From: Sphingomonas ginsengisoli An et al. 2013
GTDB taxonomy: Bacteria; Pseudomonadota; Alphaproteobacteria; Sphingomonadales; Sphingomonadaceae
Reading direction: 5' to 3'
NCBI RefSeq assembly: GCF_009363895.1
Contig: NZ_CP045434.1
Location: 868,001-932,000 of the forward strand
DNA length: 64,000 nucleotides
Position 1 is the stretch's first letter; each line of letters opens with the position of its first letter. Below the pieces are notes generated by a model. It saw only the letters and a list, made by a program, of their open reading frames with translations. It made no database searches and had not been told where the DNA came from. Below, one piece after another: positions 54,356-64,000 of the stretch. The translations under genes and the position numbers were made by a program.

Positions 54356-54684
54356 TGGCCAAGCGTAACGACACCGACACCACCACCTTTGACGAGGCCG
54401 ACCGCCGCTTCGACGATTTTGCCGACAGCGCCGCGGCCCGGATCGAGGATTCGCCCCTGATCGCGCTCGGCGCGGGGATCGCGCTCGGCGCCGTGCTCGG
54501 CGCGGTGCTTCCGGCCAGCCGCCGCGAAAAGGAATTGCTCCAGCCGCTCGGCGCCAAGCTCAACACCGCCAGCACCGGCGCGATCGAGCGTGGCCGCGAA
54601 ATGGCCAAGCAGCGCTTCGACGAAATGGCCGGCGACAAGGTCCGCGAATTCTTCGGCTCGGGCTCGAGTAGCAGCAAGGACTGA
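54355..54684 (+). CDS. Hypothetical membrane-associated stress protein
   Basis: 109 residues. Acidic N-terminus, one glycine-rich hydrophobic helix (LIALGAGIALGAVLGAVLPA) and a helical basic C-terminus (IERGREMAKQRFDEMAGDKV). Resembles YtxH/ElaB-type tail proteins but no family is certain. The ATG shares its first base with the previous stop. Last gene of the operon, followed by a family B repeat. Confidence 0.75.
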   Translation: MAKRNDTDTTTFDEADRRFDDFADSAAARIEDSPLIALGAGIALGAVLGAVLPASRREKELLQPLGAKLNTASTGAIERGREMAKQRFDEMAGDKVREFFGSGSSSSKD

Positions 54685-54688
54685 AAAT

Positions 54689-54772
54689 CGTCATTGCGAG
54701 CGAAGCGAAGCAATCCATTCCTGCCGCGCGGCGGAGTGGATTGCTTCCTCGCTGGCGCTCCTCGCAATGACG
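54689..54772. repeat. Palindromic repeat, family B (copy 2)
   Basis: CGTCATTGCGAGCGAAGCG at the left and CTCGCAATGACG at the right, inner AGCAATCCA / TGGATTGCT. Same family as 6124-6201. Lies right after the stress operon and may serve as its 3' stem-loop. Confidence 0.87.
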
Positions 54773-54812
54773 ACTTGGGCCGCCTTCGCGCTTCTGCTAT
54801 CCGCCCGCTCCC

Positions 54813-55037
54813 ATGAGCAAGCTCCACCTCGTATTCGGCGGCCGGGTCAAGGATCCGCAGGGCCTCGACTTCACCGACTTGAAGCAGATCGACATCGTCG
54901 GCCTGTTCGACAATTACGCCGACGCCGAGGACGCCTGGCGCGACAAGGCGCAGCGCACGGTCGACGATGCCGAGATGAAATATGTCGTCGTCCACCTGCA
55001 CCGGCTGCTCGAGCCGGACGTCGACGCCAAGGCCTGA
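54813..55037 (+). CDS. DUF4170 family protein
   Basis: 74 residues: LHLVFGGRVKDPQGLDFTDL, VGLFDNYADAEDAWRDKAQR and the end MKYVVVHLHRLLEPD mark DUF4170. Small cytosolic protein with no known activity. Convergent with rhomboid, stops adjacent. Confidence 0.85.
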   Translation: MSKLHLVFGGRVKDPQGLDFTDLKQIDIVGLFDNYADAEDAWRDKAQRTVDDAEMKYVVVHLHRLLEPDVDAKA

Positions 55038-55667
55038 TCAGGCCTTCCGATACCGCCACAGCAGCAACGGCCGCTGCAGCAGCAGCCCGGTGATGAACCC
55101 GCCGACATGCGCCGGGGTGGCAACCATCAGCCCCTCGGTCCCCGCGGCATAGCCGACCCCGATCTGCAGCAGCGTCCACGCCACCGCCAGCCAGACGATA
55201 TGGACCAGCCGGTTGAGCGACTGGTTGCGGCTGACCTGCTTGGGCCGCCCGAAGCTCAGCGCATAAGCGCCGATGACCCCGCTGATCGCCCCGCTCGCCC
55301 CGATCACCGGCACGTCGCTGAGCGGCGCGTAGCCCCACTGCGCCAGCGCCGAGGTCACCGCGCTGACCAGATAGATGACGACCAGCCCGGGCGCGCCGAG
55401 CACCCGCTCCACCGCCACCCCGCACAGCAGCAGCATGAGCATGTTGAAGAGCAGGTGCATGAGGCTGCCGTGGACCAAGGTGCAGCTGAACGGGGTCAGC
55501 CACGCCGGCAGCGCCGACGACACCTGCAGCACCCCCGACAGCCGCGCCGGCACCACCCCCATCGCCCCGGCGGCAAGCGGGCCATAGCCCGCCAGCAGGA
55601 TCAGCAGCGAGATCACGCTGCTCACCACCGCGATCGCGATCGTCGGCGAACGCCAGTTGAGTGTCAT
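55038..55667 (-). CDS. Rhomboid family intramembrane serine protease
   Basis: 209 residues, six membrane helices. The catalytic dyad is intact: Ser125 in GASGAISG and His187 in AHVGGFITG; HGSLMHLLFNM in helix 2 is also typical. Cleaves membrane proteins within the bilayer; substrate unknown. A family A repeat lies just upstream. Confidence 0.91.
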   Translation of the reverse strand: MTLNWRSPTIAIAVVSSVISLLILLAGYGPLAAGAMGVVPARLSGVLQVSSALPAWLTPFSCTLVHGSLMHLLFNMLMLLLCGVAVERVLGAPGLVVIYLVSAVTSALAQWGYAPLSDVPVIGASGAISGVIGAYALSFGRPKQVSRNQSLNRLVHIVWLAVAWTLLQIGVGYAAGTEGLMVATPAHVGGFITGLLLQRPLLLWRYRKA

Positions 55668-55674
55668 AGAGAAC

Positions 55675-55754
55675 CGCTCGTCCTGAGCGAAGGACCGAAG
55701 GTCCGCAGTCGAAGGGCGCCCTTCGACTTCGCTGCGCTCCGCTCAGGACGAGCG
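55675..55754. repeat. Palindromic repeat, family A (copy 4)
   Basis: CGCTCGTCCTGAGCGAAGG at the left and CCGCTCAGGACGAGCG at the right with inner GTCGAAGGGCG / CGCCCTTCGAC and a small GGACC/GGTCC stem. Sits between rhomboid and greA. Confidence 0.87.
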
Positions 55755-55779
55755 AAGCAAAAACCCGGCAGCACGCGCC

Positions 55780-56253
55780 TCACACGAACTCGATCTGCGC
55801 GATCTCGTAATAGCGGTCACCCGACGGCGTGGTCACCTCGACCTCGTCGCCGACCTCGCGCCCAATGAGCGCCCGGCCGAGCGGGCTGTTGTAGCTGATC
55901 CGCCCGACCTTGGCGTCGGCCTCGGTCTGCCCGACGAGCTGATATTTCACCGGCTTGTCGTCCTCGTCGATCAGGCTGACCGTCGCGCCGAACACGACCT
56001 TGTTGCCCGACAGCGTCGTCGGGTCGATCACCAGCGCGCGCGCCAGCCGGTCCTCGATGTCGGCGATATAGGCCTCGATCTGGCCCTGCCGCTCCTTGGC
56101 GGCATGATATTCGGCATTCTCGCTCAGATCGCCGTGGGCGCGGGCTTCCTCGATCGCGTCGACGACCTGCGGCCGCTCGATCTTGAGCCGCTTGAGTTCG
56201 TCTTCGAGCTGACGATAGCCTTCGGCCAGCATCGGCACCTTGTCGCTCGCCAT
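55780..56253 (-). CDS. greA: Transcription elongation factor GreA
   Basis: 157 residues, typical length: N-terminal coiled coil ([40 protein letters not shown], with the acidic tip) and C-terminal FKBP-like domain ([20 protein letters not shown]). Rescues backtracked RNA polymerase. Follows carB on the same strand. Confidence 0.96.
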   Translation of the reverse strand: MASDKVPMLAEGYRQLEDELKRLKIERPQVVDAIEEARAHGDLSENAEYHAAKERQGQIEAYIADIEDRLARALVIDPTTLSGNKVVFGATVSLIDEDDKPVKYQLVGQTEADAKVGRISYNSPLGRALIGREVGDEVEVTTPSGDRYYEIAQIEFV

Positions 56254-56283
56254 GGGCGCATCCAGTCCTTGTGTTCACTCGCC

Positions 56284-56332
56284 AAAACCCACCCGCTGCG
56301 CCGACCGGAAGGTCCGCACCGAAACGGGTGGG
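56284..56332 (-). terminator. Terminator-like hairpin between carB and greA
   Basis: Outer arms CCCACCCG and CGGGTGGG with an inner GACC-GGAA-GGTC stem; on the minus strand followed by TTTTGG. May end the carB transcript or reduce flow into greA. Confidence 0.6.
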
Positions 56333-56344
56333 CATGCGGGAAGA

Positions 56345-59683
<3,339 letters not shown>

Positions 59684-59709
59684 TAGAGAGCCTTAACAAT
59701 TGCGACGGT

Positions 59710-59910
59710 ATGGCCACGATCATGATCAAGAAGCGCAGACTTACGCGGTTCAAGCTTATCGTTTGGACTTTCATCGTCGTGACATTGGTCGGCGGCTCTT
59801 GGCTGCTCGCACAAGCCGTGCTTGCCGGCGACTACACCCGCCTGGCAGTCGCCGTGGTGCCCGCCGCGTACTTCGCAGTCAGGATGAATGGCCGAGCCAA
59901 AGACGCTTAG
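59710..59910 (+). CDS. Small basic membrane protein (66 aa), uncertain
   Basis: 66 residues: a basic start (MIKKRRLTRFK, alternative ATG at 59722), one or two membrane segments (LIVWTFIVVTLVGGSWLLAQ and YTRLAVAVVPAAYFAV) and a basic end. It lies between carB and carA on the opposite strand, in a stretch less GC-rich than the neighbours. No ribosome site of note and no family recognised. May be a real orphan gene. Confidence 0.45.
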   Translation: MATIMIKKRRLTRFKLIVWTFIVVTLVGGSWLLAQAVLAGDYTRLAVAVVPAAYFAVRMNGRAKDA

Positions 59911-59939
59911 CGGCAATTTTTGGGATGCGCCGAGATCGC

Positions 59940-61184
59940 TCACCGCATCATCCCCACGAACCGCTCGAACAGGTAGAAGCTGTCCTGCGGCCCCGGGCTC
60001 GCCTCGGGGTGATATTGCACGCTGAACACCGGCCGCCCCTCGAGCTCGAGCCCGCAGTTCGAGCCGTCGAACAGCGAGACGTGCGTCTCCCTGACCCCCG
60101 CCGGCATCCCCTCGCGCTCGACCGCGAAGCCGTGGTTCATGGCTGTGATCTCGACCGCCCCGTCGGCCAGCCGCTTGACCGGATGATTGGCCCCGCGATG
60201 GCCCTGGAACATCTTGGCCGTCTTGCCCCCCACCGCGAGCGCGAGCAGCTGGTGGCCGAGGCAGATGCCGAACAGCGGCTTCCCCGTCTCCAGCATCTGC
60301 TTGATCACCGGAATCGCATATTCCCCCGTCGCCGCCGGATCGCCCGGCCCGTTCGAGAGGAAGAAGCCGTCGGGCGCGTGCGCCATCACCTCGTCGAAGG
60401 TGGCGGTCGCCGGCAAGATCGTCACCCGCGCCCCGGCCTCGACCAGGTTGCGGAAGATGTTACGCTTGGCCCCATAATCGATCGCGACGACGTGGGGGCG
60501 GTCAGAACGCCCCTCGACTGCGCTCGGGACGAGCGCATCGGAAGGACGCTCCGCCACAACACCGCTCGTCCCGAGCGAAGTCGAGGGGCGCTCCCCCGCA
60601 TACCCCAACTCGAGGCTCCACTTCCCCCCGCTCCAAATCTCCAACTGCTCCCGCGACACCGCCTTGGCGAGGTCCATCCCCTCGAGCCCCGGCCAATCCA
60701 TCGCCATTTTCTGCAACGCCGCCAAGTCGAACACCCCGTCCGCCCGATGCGCCATCACCACCCTCGGCGGCCCCTCCCGCCGCACCAGCCGGGTCAGCGC
60801 CCGCGTATCCAGCCCGGCGAGCCCGATCCGCCCGTTGTTCGCCATCCAGCTCGGGAAATCGCTCTTCGAGCGGAAGTTGCTCGGTGCCGTCACCGCCTCG
60901 CGGACGATACAGCCGAGCGCATGCGGATCGGCCGCCTCGACGTCCTCGTCGTTGGCCCCGACATTGCCGATGTGGGGAAAGGTGAACGCCACCACCTGCC
61001 GCGCGTAGGAGGGGTCGGTCATCACTTCCTGATAGCCGGTCATCGCGGTGTTGAAGCACAATTCGCCGACCGCCTCGCCCTCGGCCCCGAACCCCTGCCC
61101 CCAGGCGACCCGGCCGTCGGCGAACACCAGGACTCCGGTCGCTCCGCTCGGTTGCGGCGCAGGCGCGGGCATGGGGCTGGCCAT
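59940..61184 (-). CDS. carA: Carbamoyl phosphate synthase small subunit, with in-frame repeat insertion
   Basis: 414 residues (E. coli 382). N-terminal CarA domain (to about 195: GVLVFADGRVAWGQGFGAEG, ELCFNTAMTGYQEVMTDPSY) and glutaminase domain (from VVAIDYGAKRNIFRNLVEAG) with the nucleophile Cys in FGICLGHQLLALA and the His-Glu of QYHPEASPGPQDS. Residues about 198-226, between the domains, are encoded by a palindromic repeat (60507-60592) and include ERPSTSLGTS; they are absent from normal CarA. Start 61184 (AGGAG 10 bases upstream) is used instead of a long upstream frame. The enzyme should still be active since carA is normally needed. Confidence 0.94.
   Translation of the reverse strand: MASPMPAPAPQPSGATGVLVFADGRVAWGQGFGAEGEAVGELCFNTAMTGYQEVMTDPSYARQVVAFTFPHIGNVGANDEDVEAADPHALGCIVREAVTAPSNFRSKSDFPSWMANNGRIGLAGLDTRALTRLVRREGPPRVVMAHRADGVFDLAALQKMAMDWPGLEGMDLAKAVSREQLEIWSGGKWSLELGYAGERPSTSLGTSGVVAERPSDALVPSAVEGRSDRPHVVAIDYGAKRNIFRNLVEAGARVTILPATATFDEVMAHAPDGFFLSNGPGDPAATGEYAIPVIKQMLETGKPLFGICLGHQLLALAVGGKTAKMFQGHRGANHPVKRLADGAVEITAMNHGFAVEREGMPAGVRETHVSLFDGSNCGLELEGRPVFSVQYHPEASPGPQDSFYLFERFVGMMR
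60507..60592. repeat. Palindromic repeat, family A (copy 5), inside carA coding sequence
   Basis: Two 27-base arms (60509-60535 and 60563-60589) are complements but for one base and enclose 27 bases. Core motifs CCCTCGACT / AGTCGAGGGG and CGCTCGTCCCGAGCG as in the intergenic copies. The insert keeps the carA frame open and adds about 29 codons. Confidence 0.92.
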
Positions 61185-61323
61185 CGGCGGGAGGCTCCTT
61201 CGGACGTTAGACAACGATGTCGCTAAGCCGCGGTCGCTAAGCGCATAAGCGCGCAGGGTCAACGGCTGGTCAGGGCGGAAAACCGCCGCTACGGCTGGCC
61301 GCTTTCCCGAACGAGTTGAAGCG

Positions 61324-61776
61324 ATGATCCGAGACGACCTCAAGGCCGCGCTGGTCGCGGCGATGAAGGGCGGCGACAAGCCCGCCACCGGCACCATCCG
61401 CCTGATCCAGAGCGCCCTCAAGAACCGCGACATCGAGCTCAGGACCGGCACCGCCCCCGCCGACGACGACCAGCTGGTCACCGACGTCCTCCAGAAAATG
61501 ATCAAGCAACGCCGCGAATCGGTCGAGCTCTACAAGAAGGGCGGCCGCGACGAGCTGGCGGCCACCGAAGAAGCCGAAATCGCCATCATCGAACGCTTCC
61601 TCCCCCAGCAGATGAGCGACGACGAAGCCCGCGCCGCGGTGCAGGCGATCGTCGCCGAGCTCGGCGCCTCGAGCATGAAGGACATGGGCCGCGTCATGGC
61701 CGCGGTGAAGGAGCGTCATCCGACCAGCATCGAACCGGCCCGGGCGAGCGCGCTGGTCAAGGCGGCGTTGAGCTAG
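61324..61776 (+). CDS. yqeY: GatB/YqeY domain protein
   Basis: 150 residues, helical. MIRDDLKAALVAAMKGGDKP, LIQSALKNRDIELRTG, MIKQRRESVELYKKGGRDEL and the tail MKDMGRVMAAVKERHPTSIE mark the YqeY family, related to the tail domain of GatB that binds tRNA. Found before dnaG in many alphaproteobacteria, as here. Divergent from carA. Confidence 0.93.
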   Translation: MIRDDLKAALVAAMKGGDKPATGTIRLIQSALKNRDIELRTGTAPADDDQLVTDVLQKMIKQRRESVELYKKGGRDELAATEEAEIAIIERFLPQQMSDDEARAAVQAIVAELGASSMKDMGRVMAAVKERHPTSIEPARASALVKAALS

Positions 61777-61815
61777 ACTTCTCGCCGCGTTGAGAGAAAA
61801 CTCCCGCAGGAGAGT

Positions 61816-61844
61816 CGCTCGTCCCGAGCGAAGTCGAGGGGCGC
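61816..61844. repeat. Palindromic repeat, family A (half copy)
   Basis: One arm only: CGCTCGTCCCGAGCG followed by AAGTCGAGGGGCGC. Lies 10 bases before the GTG start of the GIY-YIG gene; its GAGGGG is the only ribosome-site-like sequence there. Confidence 0.8.
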
Positions 61845-61853
61845 CCAAGCAAC

Positions 61854-62261
61854 GTGCATTTCTGGGTCTACATCGTGCGTTGCAGCGACGGCTCCTTCTA
61901 CACCGGCCACACGGACAATCTCGAAAAGCGTGTGGGTGAGCATAATTCCGGCATCGGCGGCGACTGGACCCGGCGGCGGCGACCGGTCTCCCTCGTCTGG
62001 TGCGAAGTCCTGCCCACTCGGCAGGAAGCCTATGAAGCCGAACGCCGCATCAAGCCCTGGTCACGCGCTAAGAAAGAGGGCCTGATCGCGCGCGACTGGG
62101 CCCGGGTGTCGCATTTCGCCAAGCCGCCTTGCGAACGCCCCTCGACTTCGCTCGGGACGAGCGAAAGGGTGGTCGCAACTGCCGATAGTAGGGCAGCGAC
62201 TGGGTCGCTCGTCCCGAGCGGAGCGCGAGGCGCGAAGTCGAGGGGCGCTTCCACCCCATGA
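61854..62261 (+). CDS. GIY-YIG nuclease superfamily protein with repeat-derived C-terminus
   Basis: 135 residues from GTG 61854. Residues 1-92 are a normal small GIY-YIG (YhbQ/UPF0213-like) protein: FWVYIVRCSDGSFYTGHTDN with VYI...YTG, the Arg of EKRVGEHNSG and the Glu of AYEAERRIKPW. Residues about 93-132 are encoded by a family A palindrome and include ERPSTSLGTS, as in CarA. The stop overlaps the dnaG start (ATGA at 62258-62261). The natural C-terminus seems lost or extended; the catalytic part is intact. Confidence 0.87.
   Translation: MHFWVYIVRCSDGSFYTGHTDNLEKRVGEHNSGIGGDWTRRRRPVSLVWCEVLPTRQEAYEAERRIKPWSRAKKEGLIARDWARVSHFAKPPCERPSTSLGTSERVVATADSRAATGSLVPSGARGAKSRGASTP
62131..62248. repeat. 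Palindromic repeat, family A (copy 7), inside the GIY-YIG coding sequence
   Basis: Left arm GCCCCTCGACTTCGCTCGGG (from 62137) and right arm CGCTCGTCCCGAGCGGAGCG followed by AAGTCGAGGGGCGC (to 62248). The right arm has a short internal expansion. It encodes the end of the GIY-YIG protein and stops 9 bases before the dnaG ATG. Confidence 0.9.
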
Positions 62262-64000
62262 CCCTCTCCCCCGCCTTCCTCGACGAACTCCGCGCCCGCA
62301 CCCTGCTCAGCGCGGTCGTCGCCCCGCAGGTGAAGCTCACCCGCGCCGGCCGCGAATTTAAAGGCTGCTGCCCGTTCCACGACGAGAAGACCCCCAGCTT
62401 CTACGTCAACGACGAAAAGGCCTTCTACCACTGCTTCGGCTGCGGCGCGCACGGCGATGCGATCCGCTTTCTCACCGAGCAACGCGGCCTCCCCTTCATC
62501 GATGCGGTTAAGGAACTCGCCGACAAGGCCGGGATGCAGGTCCCCGCGCCCGACCCCCGCGCGCAGGAGCAGGCGAGCCGCGCCGCGACCCTCCACGACG
62601 TGATGGGCGCGGCGCAGCGCTGGTACGCCGAGCAGCTCGAAGGCCCCGAAGCCGCCGACGCACGCGCCTACGTCAAGAAGCGCGGCTTCTCCGCCCTCTC
62701 CGTCCAGCGCTTCGGGATCGGCTTCGCCCCCGACGGCCGCACCCGCCTCAAGACCGCGCTCAAGGAGCAGGGCGAGGAGCAACTCGTCGATACCGGCCTG
62801 CTGATCCGTCCCGACGACGGCAACCGCGAGCCCTACGACCGTTTCCGCGGCCGGCTGATGATCCCCATCCGCGACGCGCGCGGGCGGGTGATCGGCTTCG
62901 GCGGCCGCATCCTCGGCGCCGGCGAGCCCAAGTATCTCAACTCCCCCGAGACCGTCCTCTTCGACAAGGGCCGCACGCTCTACAACCTCGACCGCGCCTC
63001 CCCCGCCAGCCGCCAGGCCAACCGGATTATCGTGGTCGAAGGCTATATGGACGTGATCGCGCTCGACCAGGCGGGGATCGCCGAGAGCGTCGCCCCCAAC
63101 GGCACCGCACTGACCGAGGCCCAGCTTGCCATCCTCTGGCGGCTCGACCCCGCGCCGATCCTCTGCTTCGACGGCGACGCCGCCGGGCAGAAGGCCGCGA
63201 TCCGCGCCGCCCTGCGCGCCCTCCCCCACCTCGCGCCCGAGCGGACGCTGCGCTTCGTCGCGCTCCCCGCGGGTCAGGACCCCGACGACCTCGTCAAGGC
63301 CGGCGGCCGCGCCGCGATCGACGCCATCCTCGCCGAGCCCGAGCCGCTGGTCGACCGCCTCTGGCGGCACGAGCGCGACGCCTCCCCCCTCGCCACGCCC
63401 GAGGAGCGCGCCGGCCTCAAGCAGCGCCTCGTCGCCCACGCCGCCGCGATTGGCGACCGCTCGCTCAGCCAACTCTACCGCGAGGAATGGCTCGTCCGCT
63501 TCGACGCGCTGACCCGCCCCGAGCGGACGCGCGGGGCCTTAAGCCCCGTCGGCCAGCGCCGCGGCAGCTGGGTCAAGGGCAAGGGCTTCGTCCCCCCCGA
63601 GCCCCCCGCCAGCCCGGCCGCGCGAGCGATCGGCTCGGAGGGAATCGATCCGCAGACCTCGCGCGCGGTGCTCGAGGGACTGGCGCTGTTCCCCGCCGCG
63701 CTGATCGACCATTTCTCCGAGGTCCAGCGGCTCCCGCTCAGCGACCGCGCGCTCGCCCGAATTCGCGACCAGCTGCTCGAAGCGGCGCTATCGGGCGAAG
63801 TGCTTGATCGGTCGCGAATCGCCACCATATTGCAGGGTGCAGGCGGTTCGACCCTCCTTGAACGGAGCGGCAGGAGAGCAGGCGCAGGATATTCCTTCAC
63901 TCAGCCCGGCACGGATCCGGCGCGCGCAGAGCGTGAACTCGGCAACGTCATAGACGCCCTTTGCGCGCACTATGAGATCGCCAGCGCCCTTCGCGCCGCC
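62258..64000 (+). CDS. dnaG: DNA primase DnaG (C-terminal end cut by window edge)
   Basis: Open from ATG 62258 to the right edge, 581 codons without stop. CHC2 zinc finger (Cys38, His41, Cys59, Cys62; CCPFHDEKTPSFYVN and HCFGCGAHGDAI), catalytic core RFRGRLMIPIRDARGRVIGF, TOPRIM domain with VVEGYMDVIAL and CFDGDAAGQKA. The end of the helicase-binding C-terminal domain is missing. Synthesises RNA primers at the fork. Coupled to the GIY-YIG gene by ATGA overlap. Confidence 0.97.
   Translation, partial: MTLSPAFLDELRARTLLSAVVAPQVKLTRAGREFKGCCPFHDEKTPSFYVNDEKAFYHCFGCGAHGDAIRFLTEQRGLPFIDAVKELADKAGMQVPAPDPRAQEQASRAATLHDVMGAAQRWYAEQLEGPEAADARAYVKKRGFSALSVQRFGIGFAPDGRTRLKTALKEQGEEQLVDTGLLIRPDDGNREPYDRFRGRLMIPIRDARGRVIGFGGRILGAGEPKYLNSPETVLFDKGRTLYNLDRASPASRQANRIIVVEGYMDVIALDQAGIAESVAPNGTALTEAQLAILWRLDPAPILCFDGDAAGQKAAIRAALRALPHLAPERTLRFVALPAGQDPDDLVKAGGRAAIDAILAEPEPLVDRLWRHERDASPLATPEERAGLKQRLVAHAAAIGDRSLSQLYREEWLVRFDALTRPERTRGALSPVGQRRGSWVKGKGFVPPEPPASPAARAIGSEGIDPQTSRAVLEGLALFPAALIDHFSEVQRLPLSDRALARIRDQLLEAALSGEVLDRSRIATILQGAGGSTLLERSGRRAGAGYSFTQPGTDPARAERELGNVIDALCAHYEIASALRAA

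Noticed and set aside
61185..61505. N-terminal extension of CarA by 107 codons
   Set aside because: It runs antisense into the yqeY start region and lacks CarA features; AGGAG before 61184 sets the start.

Overview
The window is 64 kb of GC-rich DNA, almost wholly coding, from an alphaproteobacterium, most likely a member of the Sphingomonadales. This rests on gene content and order: ffh / dapF-ftsY-yciB, carA-carB-greA near yqeY-dnaG, pdhA-pdhB with a lipoyl domain on E1 beta, a CarO/Oar-like TonB receptor, DUF3072/DUF3775/DUF4170 proteins and general-stress (EcfG-type) promoters. Both edges cut genes: ffh on the left and dnaG on the right. There are three tRNA genes (Met/CAT, His/GTG, Val/CAC), no rRNA, no insertion sequence, no prophage and no CRISPR array. 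It reads as core chromosome.

Layout. 1-6 kb: SRP protein Ffh and its receptor FtsY, DapF, YciB, an ABC-2 exporter and a superoxide dismutase. 6-10.3 kb: a phage-shock locus with divergent pspF and a sigma-54 promoter before pspA-pspB-pspC, followed by five more small PspB-like genes. 10.4-19.1 kb: the DctB/DctD two-component system divergent from dctA, a TonB-dependent receptor and a secreted SGNH hydrolase. 19-25 kb: tRNA-Met, stress-type small proteins, Kup and alanine dehydrogenase. 25-30 kb: cytochrome c maturation ccmC-D-E-F-G-H-I (ccmAB not here). 30-37 kb: Leu/Phe-type dehydrogenase, tRNA-His, a Crp/Fnr regulator, an ABC-F ATPase, tRNA-Val, HU and Lon. 37-46.5 kb: polysaccharide genes, a secreted GH13 enzyme, a GbsR-type regulator with two membrane proteins, TrmFO, a BLUF photoreceptor, an EF-hand protein and a squalene/phytoene-synthase-like protein. 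46.5-53 kb: pdhB, pdhA, an FtsB-like protein, Lrp, an Nramp-related transporter and enolase. 53-56 kb: a four-gene envelope/stress operon, rhomboid and GreA. 56-64 kb: carB, carA, yqeY, a GIY-YIG protein and dnaG.

The points most worth following: (i) a palindromic repeat family whose copies lie not only between genes but also in frame inside carA (about 29 extra residues) and in the C-terminal third of the GIY-YIG gene, so that two unrelated proteins carry the same repeat-encoded peptide; (ii) a run of small PspB-like membrane/coiled-coil genes filling the 3' half of the psp operon; (iii) two near-identical palindromes ahead of a GbsR-type regulator and its neighbour; (iv) three equally spaced EcfG-type promoters ahead of DUF3072, DUF3775 and the 53-54.7 kb operon; (v) a DctD-like regulator without a recognisable GAFTGA loop; (vi) a strong orphan terminator plus stem-loop that may mark a small RNA or leader before the ftsB-like gene.
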